Assembly: GCA_964036195.1 (NCBI GenBank)
Contig: OZ038455.1
Span: 8,387,855-8,451,854 of the forward strand
Length of the DNA: 64,000 nucleotides
Reading direction: 5' to 3'
Source of the DNA: Sphaerolaimus hirsutus
Taxonomy: Eukaryota; Nematoda; Chromadorea; Monhysterida; Sphaerolaimidae
Positions 35,343 through 46,685 of this stretch are shown here, piece by piece. The translations under genes and the position numbers were made by a program. The notes under the pieces are model-generated. The model made no database searches, was not told where the DNA came from, and saw only the letters and a program-made list of their open reading frames with translations. How positions within the stretch are numbered: the first letter of the stretch is position 1; each line of letters opens with the position of its first letter.

Positions 35343-35349
35343 GACGTAC

Positions 35350-37459
35350 TTTAGCAGGGAGTATTTTTTTTAGGTATGCGTACTGTTGTGAGTTGTGACG
35401 TTAGACTGTAGACGGACGGCGGCACAAAAATACAAGCGACAATGACATTGCCTGGTTTGAAATGCGCCGCGGTAAATTTGAAAGGGAATCGGCCGCGCTT
35501 CTCTGCCGACGCAGCGTCCATTTTGACAGGACTAATTAGCCCGAATTATTTTTCTCGGGTAACCCGATTTGTCCCATCGAGAATTATGCTCAGCCCGGGT
35601 ACCGGATTTCTTCTAATACAACGGCACACCAATAGAGAGGCAGGTTTTGGCACATTTTTGCACTCACGAAAACAATAGAACTCCAAGGAACGGCAGGTAG
35701 AAGTTACGTTGGAAGAGTGCCAAAACACTAAAATATTATAAAAGTTGATGGTGAGAACATACAAGATGTTCAGAACTATGATTCAGGGTTGTTTCCACAT
35801 TTCGTTTTGTTTGAAGTGATGCTCTCATATTCAAAAATTGTCCATGTTACGTTAAAAACAGTATTTTCAAATAAAAAATGTCTGAAAAAGTTTGGTGAAA
35901 ACAATAAAACGGCAGCCTCCAATAGAACGGCACCTCCAATAGAACGGCAGCTAAAAATGTTGACGAAAAAAATGGAAGAAGACGAAAGAAGAAGTTCGTA
36001 GAAGAGAAAAGAAGAAATACGGTACTCGCTGTTCATCCTATTTGGAAGCCGAGCTGACTGGCAGCGTATAAATATTTACCGTATTTCTTCTAATAGAAGG
36101 GCTGGTCTTCAATAGAAGGGCGTCTCCAATAGAAGGGCGTCTCCAATAGAAGGGCAGGTAAAAACGTTGACGAAAAAATAGAAAGGCGCCCTTCTGTTAG
36201 AAGAAATACGGTATTTACATTTAATCGGGCTGCCCGAAAAACTTTCAGGTCTCATTAAAAAGGGATCCTGACAGCAGCGGCACTTCAAGTGCACAAAAGG
36301 GTCACATTACACAGCTTCCGCGTGAAATCAGTTAAAACTTGAAAAGCTATAACCTTCATTTTTGTTTTTGTTCATTTTTTCTGATTGACTGTGCTGTCAT
36401 ACTGACGACAGGCTGCTAAGATGGCTAAAATATTATACCTATTTATGTAGGTAAATATATTTGAGGGAGAAACTTCTTCAAAAATATTCCTACGGATTTA
36501 CTTGGTTACTAACGAGCAATACCTCAAATGAGATCAGATTGGGTGGGCACATGCAGTAATATCTCATAAATTTTGTAAAAATTCAACATGAATTTTGGCC
36601 CGTCCTCAAAATTAGCGGATAACCTGTATTGTTTTTATGGTTTGTTTTTCAAGAAATGGGCACAGGCTGTCGTTAAATTTTTTTATTAGATTACTTTGGA
36701 AATTCATGGAAAAAAATAAATAAAATAAATAAATTAAATGTTATGTTTTAATTATTTTCTGATATAAAAAAATATACATCCTCCAGGGATCTTTTCAATC
36801 CAAATGGCGTTATATAAAAATAAGCGATTTGTACAGGAATCTTTTACAAGCTTGATCACCCCAAAATAGATATTCCTAGATACTTCCTAGATTCAGAGTT
36901 CTGAATACTTTTCAACAAATTTCACTCGCAGAATGCACGGAATTCTTTCAGAATTAACCTACGACTTCTTGATGTAAAGAACCATAGTATAACATCAAAA
37001 ATTCATCCGCAAGAAGTCTTTGATTTCGATTCGTCGTTGCAGAACTCACTCCGCAAAAACTCTAGGGATTACACTACACGAACGCTCCAATACACTATTT
37101 GTCAAGTTTGCACACGCACGCACAAAAAGTCGCAGAAAATCGATCACCAGAAAAATGGCGTCTTTTCTCCCCAAAACAGACGCAATAAAGTCGCCGCTGA
37201 TGTCCAGCGGGCTTTGCACGGACTAAAATCAATCAAAGGTCATTACACCGCCGCCATGTTCCAATTTTACGTCGCGCGTGTAATGCAGTCTGGCGCAGCG
37301 GCGGAAAATTTTGTCTTGTGGATTTTAAGAACCGGTGATGTTGAAATACCGAAAATAAAATACTGACAATCAAAAATAGTGGCACAAAATACTACTAATT
37401 ATGATGTGAAATTAGACAGAGAATTTTTGAAGTTTCCAAATGGACAGTTTCCACAGAAC
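35350..37459. other. Intergenic or intronic DNA with MITE pieces
   Basis: Worn AATAGAACGGCA/AATAGAAGGGC elements occur at about 35615-36020 and 36077-36213. The rest is AT-rich. A GC-richer patch at 37020-37370 has two overlapping short frames without recognisable motifs. It might be an exon, but nothing decides it. Confidence 0.4.
36077..36213. mobile_element. TACCGTATTTCTTCTAATAGAA MITE
   Basis: Inverted ends TACCGTATTTCTTCTAATAG and GTTAGAAGAAATACGGTA enclose AATAGAAGGGCGTCTCC units. Confidence 0.7.
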
Positions 37460-37528
37460 TAGTGATGGAAAAGCGTCATGGCACTTTTGGCGCTTGGCGT
37501 CAAAAGTCTGGTGCGTTTTCCATCACTA
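37460..37528. mobile_element. 69-bp GGCGCC-family hAT MITE
   Basis: Ends TAGTGATGGAAAAGCG and GCGTTTTCCATCACTA have the flanks CACAGAAC and CACAGCAC (7 of 8). This is a minimal copy, little more than two ends. Confidence 0.8.
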
Positions 37529-37852
37529 CACAGCACACTGAATCGAGCAGCCGCGTATTCAACAAATTCTGGTTGCCCGAAAAACTTGTTGGGCGAAAAT
37601 AATTTCGTAGAGTCCCAGTGCAAAAAGCTGTCAATATAAAGTGCTGAAAGCGACACAACAATTTTTTCACAGGAAATTTTTTTCCCTCAACGTAATCGCA
37701 GTAGATTCCCGCCAATGAAACATAATAGCAACCTCATTTCGTATAGCACAATGTAAATATTAATTTTATACAGTCAGTGCGTGCACACTTTGCCCTTTCC
37801 TCGCGAATGATTTATGCACACGCGCATTCCAAATCTCCAGCATGTGCACTGG

Positions 37853-38017
37853 TGCCAGTCCCAGACCCTGTAAAATGTCAAATGTCATGCAAAGTGTCAA
37901 AAGTCACGTAAAATCCCCTGCAAAATGGCAACCGAGTTGTCATTTTGCAGGGCATTTTACGTGCCTTTTGACACTTTGCATGACATTTGACATTTTACAG
38001 GGTCTGGGACAGCCCCC
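37853..38017. mobile_element. Foldback element F4
   Basis: The left end is GCCAGTCCCAGACCCTG and the right end CAGGGTCTGGGACAGCCCC. The arms of AATGTCATGCAAAGTGTC and its complement meet at a CCCTGCAAAATGGC centre. The flanks are CTGGT and CTGAT. Confidence 0.8.
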
Positions 38018-38641
38018 TGATTGGCAACGTGTTCCCAGATGATTTTAGGGGATATTTGGAGGTGCGCAAATAGACAGATTACAAGTATGATAATGAAACG
38101 AGAAATCGCAGAAAAATTCGAGAGCATTTGAAATCTAATAAAATTGTCTGTCAGGTAAAAAATAAATACGAATGGGCAACCCACTGCGAAATACTATCAC
38201 GCCATCCAGGAAAACAAAAAACAAACAATCTACGGACTGCACATTGAGAATCCCCATTACCTGTGGGTAGGGGTATTTCAAGGGAGTGAGGTATATTATT
38301 TTCCCAGCTCGCTCAGACCTCGGGGTATTTCGAAGAGGGCGGGGTGAATTTGAAGAAATATGGTTATTTGGGACAATGTGTGCCTGTTTCACATGATGCG
38401 CAGTCTTTTCGACCAATCAGTGGGTTTTAACTTTTAGCGGTGTGAATAACTTTGTTTATAGATTTTAGAACTTCATTTTTTTAAAGTTGCGTTTTTCAGA
38501 CCCACCCTGTCATGAGGTAGAAAGATTCAGCCAAAAAATCTTATCAATTTTGATGGTTGTTCAAAACTTATTTGGCCACCATGCAACTGCTGGGGCAGAA
38601 AACGTTGTTTTTCCACTTTGTTCAAGCGGTCGTGGTGACCT

Positions 38642-38814
38642 GGGGGCAGTCCCAAGCCCTGTAAAGTGTAAAGTAGTGTCAAATGTAAAGTCAAATGCAA
38701 AGTCGTGTCAATCAAAAAAAAAAAGAAAACATAACTCTGCATGACAATAGACTTTGCATTTGACTTTACAATTGACACTTTACTTAACACTTTACAGGGC
38801 TTGGGACTGGCACC
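38642..38814. mobile_element. Foldback element F5, GCCCTGTAAAGTG subfamily
   Basis: On the minus strand it runs from CTGGTGCCAGTCCCAAGCCC to GGGACTGCCCCCAG. An open frame crosses both flanks on that strand (38886-38527), but its protein is not recognisable. Confidence 0.75.
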
Positions 38815-39348
38815 AGATGTGGCAAAATCGCAGAAAAAAATAAAATGGAAAATTGAAGAATAGAATAAAACATGAATATAATACAATTTTTATCCAATCT
38901 TACTACAATTTTAGTAAAAATAATTTTACTAAAACCAACCCTGGTGGTGGCATTTCAGCGCTTAACCCAGCCTTTGGCAGACCGCAGTCGAGTCAAGCTA
39001 AACCCTCGTTACTCATGCTTCATTAACCAAACAAGCATGATACAAAGCCACACGCGCATGATGTCAAATCGTGGAGCTACACCCCTTTTGGGATTCTCAC
39101 GTATTTATACCTTTTTGCGACTGGCTTACTCACCGCCAGGTTTTTTTCAGTTGACATTCGAGTGTATTTTATGGGCGAAATCATTGTTCATCTTTTTGTA
39201 GATCAGATTTTACTAATTTTTGATCTATTCAGAATGGGTAATAAAGTAACGACTTTCTACGACGCCATTCGATGCATTGGCATGTTGAATTTTGGGTACA
39301 AAAGTAAGCGCAATGTATCCATATTAGTTTATTTTTACACACTTGGTG

Positions 39349-39541
39349 CCACTCACAGACCCTGTAAAAAGCCATGTAAAATGTCAAATGTCATGCAAAG
39401 TGTCAAAAGTCATACACGTACAGTCATACACGTCATACACAAAAACGTACATTTGCCATTTAGCAGGGCATTTTCCATGACTTTTGACACTTTGCATGAC
39501 ATTTTACATTTTACATGTCTTTTTACAGGGTCTGGGACTGC
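39349..39541. mobile_element. Foldback element F6 with 8-bp target duplication
   Basis: CACTTGGT stands at 39341-39348 and 39542-39549. Between them are GCCACTCACAGACCCTG and CAGGGTCTGGGACTGC. This is the clearest copy for setting the element ends. It carries a small inner duplication, AAAAAGCCATGTAAAATG. Confidence 0.85.
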
Positions 39542-40170
39542 CACTTGGTTGGTGGAGCCGCCGCACTCTCCTCTTAAGTTTACTTGTGGTAAAAATTCTT
39601 GTGGCCGTTACTATCTGTTTTGTTTGTTGTCATTGCAATGTATGCCATCTATTGGGCCCACACACGCTAGTTGACATTGAAAATTCGTGTCAACTAAATG
39701 ACACAAAATTGTTTTGTGAGCATCATGTGTATGGGCCCATTGTGAGGAGTACTGGTCTGATTTGTAGTGTGATTTTGACTTTGAGGGAGTTTTTCTTATC
39801 TCAAAACTATCGCGAAGAAAAAAGAAACCAATATCGTGCATAGTAAAACATCGCTAAATACAACTCAACGTGTTTGATATCAAACTCGAAAACTCAGTAT
39901 ATCATGCTGTTGGTGAGACCCGCATCGCATATTACACTGAAAATTCGTGTACAATTGAAGAACGATTTTGATGTACTCAGATACTGAATAAACGGTAATG
40001 TAAATATTTACAAATGTAACGGTAATGCATTGGCAATAATGTAGCTTGCTCAGTTGCGATTTTGCACACGCAAATGTGCACTCGGACTACGTTACGAAAA
40101 AAGGAAACTTTGCTAACGCACACAACAGAATGAAAGTTTAAAAAACAGCCCAGCCACCAAATTTCACAAA

Positions 40171-40260
40171 TACCGTAAATCCTCGAATAAGACTCCCTCC
40201 ACTAACCCCCTCCCTGACGAAAAATAACTCCCCTGGGCTCTTATTCGAGGTTATACGGTA
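40171..40260. mobile_element. Short TACCGTAAATCCTCGAATAA MITE
   Basis: Inverted ends TACCGTAAATCCTCGAATAA and TTATTCGAGGTTATACGGTA lie 90 bp apart, just past the stop codon of the zinc-finger gene. Confidence 0.7.
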
Positions 40261-40273
40261 TACACAAATCGCC

Positions 40274-42073
40274 TCACGCGGGATGTTTCTTCCTGCTGTG
40301 CCTGTCCAACTTGTCGCTGCGATAGAAACGCTGGCCGCAGTGGGCGCACGTGTACGGCCAGTCGGCTGAATCCAAGTGAGTATATTCGTGACGCCGCTGA
40401 GTGGGGGTTTGGATGTTTGTGGAGAGGATGTGGGAATTGTGTGGGTGACTGAAATCGGTTTCCAATTCTAAATTCCACACAATAAAATTTTTTTGAGTAA
40501 ATCGCATTTTAAGTTTCAACTCCAATTCTTGATCCATGACCAATTTGGCTCTCTCATGCCTACCATTCAGTTCCAAATGTTGGCAATATAGTGTCAAATT
40601 TTCAGCCCCTGCTCTCAACGTTTATGTGAGAAATTGGCAGTGGCAGTGTCCATAAAATCCCGTTTGGACAGTGCACTTCTGTTTGGGGAGGAAATGGACT
40701 TGTCGAATTGCAAATGGGAAATGCATGCGACAAATTTTTTGTTTCCGGTCACTTCTAGAAATCTGTGCCCATAGTGGACTTATCACGGTTTTCTGAGCCT
40801 TAACGACAAAAAAAACGCAGATCCACAAACCACCCCCAACCGAAAACCGACCAAATGCTCGGCTCGGGCGAAGCTCTTACCGCACACGGTGCAAAACTGC
40901 GGCGCCCGGTCGACGGCGTGGTGGGACTTTCTGGACGACTTTTTACCCTGAGTCTGAGTGGCGGCATTTTGTGCCGCGTTATTAGCTTCAGAAGCGGGTA
41001 TTTGCATTTGCGCGGTCGAATTCTGCGCGTGCGGCAGCGGTACGGGCGCGTTCTCCGGCTGCGGACACTCACGGACCCTGTGAAATGTCAAGTGACATGG
41101 AAAGTGTCGGAAGTCATGTAAAATGCCCTGGAAAATGGCAACAGTTTGCCATTTTACAGGGCATTTTACATGACTTTTGACACTTTTTCGTGTCACTTGA
41201 CATTTTACAGCGTCTGGGAGTGGCACCTGGCTGTGCTCTTGCCGCATGTGTTCTTGCAGCATATCCGCTTGGGTGAAGCGTAGACCGCAGCTGCGAGTGT
41301 AATTTCTTGCGTTTTTATTATCTTTTTTTGACGAGGGAAGTGTGTATTTTTTCATTTTGAAGAGGGAACTGAGACAACTCACAGCACCCCCTAAAAATAG
41401 AGGCCATGTGAATTCATACTAGATTCGAATCCCGGTACTCACGCGGAAATTTACGCGCAATACAAATTCACACGGACGGTGAAATCTAAACGTTGGATTC
41501 AAAGTCCCTGAATTTCGGCATCACGATCCCGAAAAACAAAAAAACAACAACAGAATTCAGTGCACTGAACCAAATACCTCCGGGATAGATAGAAAGCTGG
41601 GCACTTGGGGGGGGGGTAACCCCCGCAACCCCCGCCTAACCGCTACGCCAACACAATCCCACGAACTCACATCACGCACGCGTGCACGGGCACGCCGTGG
41701 CTGGTGCCGGGCACCTGTTGCGCCAGCTGAACGTGCTGCTTGTGGCCCTGGCCAATCAGCGCCGCGCAGCACACGGACCGGTGGGCGACCGGGGGGCAGT
41801 CCCGGACCCTGTAAAATGTCAAATGTCTCGCAAAGTGTCAAAAGTCATGGAAAATGCCCTGCAAGATGGCAACCGAGTTGCCATTTTGCAGGGCATTTTC
41901 CATGGAGTTTGAAACTTTGCGTGACATTTGACATTCTACAGGGCTTTTTACAGGTCAGGGACTGGCACCAGGGCGAGCCAATTGTCGAAGCTGCGGCGGC
42001 ACTGGTCGCAGCTGGCGCTCGTGTGCGCCTGCGGCGACGCGGCTAGAGAGTGCGGCGGCAGGGAATTGTTCAT
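40274..42073 (-). CDS. C2H2 zinc-finger protein, five exons
   Basis: Exons on the minus strand: 42073-41969, 41789-41671, 41290-41227, 41058-40852 and 40396-40274, about 205 residues. Four fingers can be read. Finger 1 is a C2HC form starting CDQCRRSFDNW and split between exons 1 and 2. Finger 2 is completed by the exon 2/3 join (C-x2-C-x12-H-x4-H with FTQADMLQEH). Finger 3 (CTVCGKSFARAEH) is completed by the exon 4/5 join. Finger 4 is CAHCGQRFYRSDKLDRH. Correct finger spacing at three joins is the main support for the model. A Gln/Asn/Ala-rich linker lies between fingers 2 and 3. It is probably a nuclear nucleic-acid-binding protein; the target is unknown. Two of the four introns are foldback elements. 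Confidence 0.8.
41059..41226. mobile_element. Foldback element F7 forming an entire intron of the zinc-finger gene
   Basis: On the minus strand the intron starts GTGCCACTCCCAGAC right after a CAG codon and ends GAGTGTCCGCAG right before CCG. The 168 bases are all element. The arms are TTTTACATGACTTTTGACAC and complement around CCCTGGAAAATGGC. Confidence 0.8.
41790..41968. mobile_element. Foldback element F8 splitting zinc finger 1
   Basis: On the minus strand the left end GTGCCAGTCCCTGACC follows the CTG codon at 41971-41969. The right end GGGACTGCCCCCCG precedes GTC-GCC-CAC. A second CTGTAAAA motif near the left end was made by a small duplication. Removing the whole stretch restores a C2HC finger. 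Confidence 0.75.
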
Positions 42074-42079
42074 CGCTGG

Positions 42080-42837
42080 GATTGGGTGTTATGGATTAGA
42101 TTGAGAGAGATTTTGGTGGTTCGATTCTATTTATGCGATGTGAAAATGAGGCAGAATGATTTTGTAAAAAGAATGGCTGTGTTACATTGAACAGGGTTTA
42201 TACCTATTATACCATTATACAATATACAGGGTCATCTACATACTTATAAAAGTCTATAGACATGGTGGTTATTGTTGAAATTTTCTACGTCTGCGTACGT
42301 TACAAACAACAAATTGGTACTGCCGGTTCAAAAAATTCTGGTGAAATAATACCCCATTCTTCTGGCTTAACCCCCCTTAAATTCTCACTCTAAAAAAATA
42401 AATCCCGAGGAAATACGGTTAAGCCGTTTGAAGTGTAGCAAATTTTTTTCGGGACAGGCCTATTACGCACAAATGCCCATTACGCACATTTTCCCGTTTT
42501 TTCGCTTGACACTTTTTCAAGTGATTTTCAGACATGAGTGAAGTGAAAAAGAGTTGCACAATGACATTAGTGAACTTTTTTCACTTCACTCATATCTCAA
42601 AATCACTTGAAAAAGTGTGAAGTGAAAAAACGGTCAAAAATAGCCATTTTTCACCGTTTTTTCACTTGACAATTTTTAGAGTGATTTTCAAATATGAGTG
42701 AAGTGAAAAACTTCACTCATATCTGAAAATCACTTGAAAAAGTGTCAAGTGAAAAAACGGGAAAATGTGCGTAATGGGCATTTGTGCGTACTAGTACACC
42801 GCCTTTTTTTCTCGATCGGTGCACGAAATCGACTATG
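42080..42837. other. Upstream of the zinc-finger gene
   Basis: No gene is seen. A palindromic patch at about 42440-42790 reads CACTTGAAAAAGTGT and CTTCACTCATATC with complements, bounded by TTACGCACAAATGCCCATTACGC and GCGTAATGGGCATTTGTGCGT. It is a foldback MITE of about 330 bp. Confidence 0.55.
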
Positions 42838-43155
42838 TACCGTATTCACTCGTATAATCCCCCGGGGAATTACTTTTTGTCACACTCTTTTGAGATTGAG
42901 GGGGACCACTCGAGGGAGGATTATTCAAAGGGGGGAACTATTATTTCGCCAAAATTTTCAAGCATGTAACTATGAATTCATACCATGAAATATGCTTTAT
43001 TAAGAACAGTGTCATTTTTGTTCAAATTCTACCCAACAAATTTATCAATTGCCTAACGGGCGCATTATTCGAGGGGGAATCAACCGTTTCCTCCAGCGAC
43101 CAACGGCGTGAATTACTCAAGGGGGGGGGGGAGGGTAATTCGAGTAAACACGGTA
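42838..43155. mobile_element. TACCGTATTCACTCGTATAA MITE
   Basis: Ends are TACCGTATTCACTCG and CGAGTAAACACGGTA, with TTATTCGAGGGG-like inner units. It is more decayed than the copy at 30580. Confidence 0.65.
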
Positions 43156-43672
43156 TTTTAAAGACTCACCGCATTGTGCATCATGGCCATAGGGCTTCAT
43201 CATTCCATTCAACTGCGAACTTTGCTGCAACATCTTTACGCACGAAATCTGATTTTTAATGTAGAAGTCATTTTTTCATCCAATAAAACGGCAGGTAGAA
43301 GGAAGGTAAATCTGTTACAGGACAGTTTGAAGAGTTCAAATTCATTTTCACTTTCAACGAAACGCCATCGGTAAACTTCGGTTTTCGGTGTGCGGCTGTT
43401 TATTTGGGCACACGCTGAGTGAATGTGCGATAGGTTATTCACAACACAATATACTACATAAATATTTACATACATAAATCAATACTATACTGATCTAGAT
43501 AATCAAAAATACCGTATTCCACCGAATAGGAGGGTAAAATTTTATTCAGGAGCAGTTTATTCGAAGGGGTTATTTCGCCAGGCTTTTCATGATAGTCAAT
43601 GACGGATTTGTTGCTCTAACATTCTTCAAATGTTGCATGTAATAAATACTATTTATATTCAATGAATCAGTT

Positions 43673-43755
43673 GCCATTTTGCAGGGCATTTTCCATGACT
43701 TTTGACACTTTGCATGGCATTTTACATTTTACAGGGCCTGGGAGTGCCCCCGGGG
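43673..43755. mobile_element. Half foldback element F9
   Basis: The right arm only (TTGCCATTTTGCAGGGCATT through TTTTACAGGGCCTGGGAGTGCCCCC). The left arm is missing. Confidence 0.65.
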
Positions 43756-43759
43756 GATA

Positions 43760-45540
43760 CCTAGGACAGGGGCAATTGCAAGCGGGGGGGGGGGGGGGTT
43801 CGATGAAATACGATATCAAAATAGTTTTGTATCAGGTGGGTAAATGTTGCTCCGTAACTGTACGAGAAATATTTCCCTGAAGCTTTCAAATATCATTGTC
43901 GACGTTTGATTGTAAAAATCTCGACAAAGACGTGCACAAACAAGCCAAACATTCATAAATGATACCCAAAACTATGGATCAATAACTCGATAGCTTCAGA
44001 AAAGTACCTTCAAGTTCTATCAATCATATGTATTCATGGTACAAAAATGCGCGGCTAATTGAAAAGACTACAATGAATAATTGTGAATAACGAGAGAAAA
44101 AATTAACGAATATAAATATATCAGTAAACAATAAACGGTTAATTTCTTGGTATTTTACTGCAGAGTGCACATGGCCTACTCAAATAGAATGCAATTAAAA
44201 ATATAATTCAAACTCTGAATGATAAATAATTTTAGCAAACATTTGATAAAATCACTTAAGTCAACTAAAATAGGTTTGCTCCAAACTAAGGTGTGATCAC
44301 TGACGACTGACGCCCAAAATGAAAATGCATATTCATAAATCATAGCCGATAATAAATAGTAAATATAGTGCATTTAACAAAGAGCAAGGAAAATCAGGAA
44401 CAGTTCACAGGGGGACACTGATTTCCTTAGGAATATCGGACGAACACTTTCAAGAACCAAACAATGTTCCTACACCCACTAGTTTTCAATCGAAATTTCG
44501 AGAACTCATAAATCAGCATGAGTAAAATACTTTCAATCCCATCAACAGTAGTTGACGATACCTCATTATGGTAAACTCAAATGCGTTCAAAGCTGATTTA
44601 GGAGTTTCCAAAATTTCAGTTGACAACTGGCTTGTGTAGAGCCAATGAATAAATATCACAATCACAAAACCACGGGTACGGGATATCTTCAAGCATGCGA
44701 ACCAGCGATGGTGCACAATAAAGCCGATATATAATGAGTGCAAACATACAAAAGTCGTCATTGGCTCATGGCGCCATTTTCTCTGGCGCCTGGCGCCATT
44801 TTCTGGCGTTTTTCCATTACTAATCGGGACGTGTCCTAGATAATCTGTTGCTAAAGGCGGAATTATTCAGTCTCAGCAGTATACAAGAGCCTTTTAACTT
44901 ACAAACGGATACTTATGGCCGTGAAAGTTATGTCCCAGTTTTGTGGACATATTCCGGACAGTTATGGAGTGAATGAGAACAAGTGAGGTGATAACCGAAG
45001 TGGGTTACGGTAGTGAAGTAACGAGTGAGGTCATAACTGTCCGGAAAATGTCCACAAAAGTGGGACATAAGTTTTCTGAGCCATAAGTATCCGTTTGTAA
45101 GTTAAAAGGCTCTTGAGTATTGTGTTTTAGTAGTTTATTTAGAATAAAGAAGACTATGTTGTTTTGTGTCATCTCAACGGTGGAATATAAAGGGTATTTT
45201 TAATTATAATCTAAAGATGGAATCTCTGTGATTTGATATTGTCTATAGATTTTGAATTTCAGACGTTTAGACATGATGAAAGTTATGAGATAACTGATTG
45301 TTCAAACTGATAATGTTTTGTTTTATGCATGTGCACACAAATAGACAGATTGTTTATGAAATGAATAAGTGTGTCTGAGTTTTTGAGTATGGGTGTGTCT
45401 TTGATGTTTATGGGTATGTTTATAATTTGATATTTATCATGGTTTAATGTGTCTGGCAACTTGATATAAATATGAGCATATTTGGTGAAGGTTCATTCAA
45501 GATGTTTTTAACAAATAAGAACATTAAAAAATCAACAATT
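43760..45540. other. AT-rich boundary zone between host repeats and virus-like element
   Basis: It holds a CTAGTTTTCAA/TTGACAACTGG MITE (44470-44645) and half of a GGCGCC element (44766-44822). A 240-bp palindrome lies at 44880-45120, followed by about 400 bp of plain AT-rich DNA up to the first gene of the virus-like element. I could not find the element's terminal repeat. Confidence 0.4.
44880..45120. repeat. Large foldback with CAAGAGCCTTTTAACTTAC arms
   Basis: Left arm 44884-44970 and right arm 45030-45115 are near-perfect inverted copies, starting CAAGAGCCTTTTAACTTAC and containing ACAAACGGATACTTATGGC. AGTAT flanks both sides. It may be a MITE or, less likely, part of the virus-like element's end. 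Confidence 0.7.
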
Positions 45541-45558
45541 CATGGAACAATAAGGCTA

Positions 45559-46677
45559 TTATTCTGTTTGCATATTATCCATATTTGTGCAAATAGTGGA
45601 AGAGTGTATAATACAATCATTAGCTGAATCAATAAGTTTATGGCAAATATGAAATTGTTCTTTTATTATTCTAGTTTTCTTATCAATTGTTGTATCATAT
45701 TTAAAATCAAAATGAAATTTGTGCCTATGAGCTTCTGGTACAGTATCTCTAACATTGAGAATAAAAGTTCTCCAATTATAACCTGGACAACCCATACGAT
45801 TGAAGTATTGTATATCCTTATGTACATAAACAGAAATGGTACATACCTTAGCTCTAACAGTTATTTCAGCTAGTCTATCATGATACAGACACATATGAAT
45901 AAGTGATCTTACAAGCAATACATTGGTGCAATATAAGGATAGAATTAATTGATTAGGCTTAAATTGATTAAGTATAGAGGTTATATATTCCATTGTATAA
46001 CTAAATGCAAATATTGTTCCTTGACCTACTGCATATACAGCTAATTCACACATTTTTTCTTTTTTAGCAAAGAATGGCCATAGTTTTTTCATGTAATAGG
46101 TACAGTCACTTAACATTTCATCTCTTATAATAAAACATACTCTTTTTATATTGTGACACCATTTAATCATATTCATTATGTGCTCTGGCACATCATCACC
46201 AAATTGAATACAAGTTTTGAAACAATCAGTGCTACCACTACCAAAGTAATTAATAAGTAGTTTTAATTGACCTTGTGGAGTTATCAGTCTAGTTTGGAAT
46301 TCAATTAAAGTAATCATTTTATGTTTCATAATAGTTATTGTATGATTACTATCAAGTAAGTGGATAAGTGTTTGTTGAATGTAATATTCTTCTGTGTTTT
46401 CATCAGCACGTTTTTTTGTAGCCACATTCTTTATCAGTTCTAGTGTAAAACTCATGGGTACATATGCTAGAACAGCTGCTCCAACTTCCAATGGAACACC
46501 CTTCTTGAAGTATTGCATCATATTCTGTAGCCATAAGTATTCACTCTGAAAGTTTTTAATAGTGTCATGATCAGTTTAATGATATTTATTTGAGAGTAGA
46601 CTTACCTTTTTAATGTACATTTTCTTGCCATTAATAACTTGTAATACTGCAGGTGACATTCCGTGACTGTTTGCCAT
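45559..46677 (-). CDS. Unidentified virus-element protein, two exons, ~352 aa
   Basis: The first exon, 46677-46606, encodes 24 residues starting MANSHGM. A GTAAGT...TTTCAG intron follows, and the second exon runs from 46545 to 45559. Joining in phase extends the long frame upstream to a good start codon. The protein is mixed alpha/beta in look and Cys/His-rich in the second half, with hydrophobic stretches such as PLEVGAAVLAYVPMSF but no clear membrane segment or known motif. It is divergent from the polymerase gene, with only 8 bp between the two start codons, so the promoters must overlap or lie inside the genes. I do not recognise its family. Confidence 0.65.
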
Positions 46678-46685
46678 GATAGAAT

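Noticed and set aside
37037-37366. 109-codon frame as a possible gene
   Set aside because: No recognisable motif, an overlapping frame is equally open, and no splice context supports it.
37459-37715. Possible first exon of the elongase gene on the minus strand
   Set aside because: The short frames contain LSALY and FVEYAAARF, which only vaguely recall elongase N termini, and are cut by a 69-bp MITE; too weak to include.
39162-39674. 170-codon frame spanning foldback F6
   Set aside because: It reads straight through the foldback element, and neither flank is recognisable as protein.
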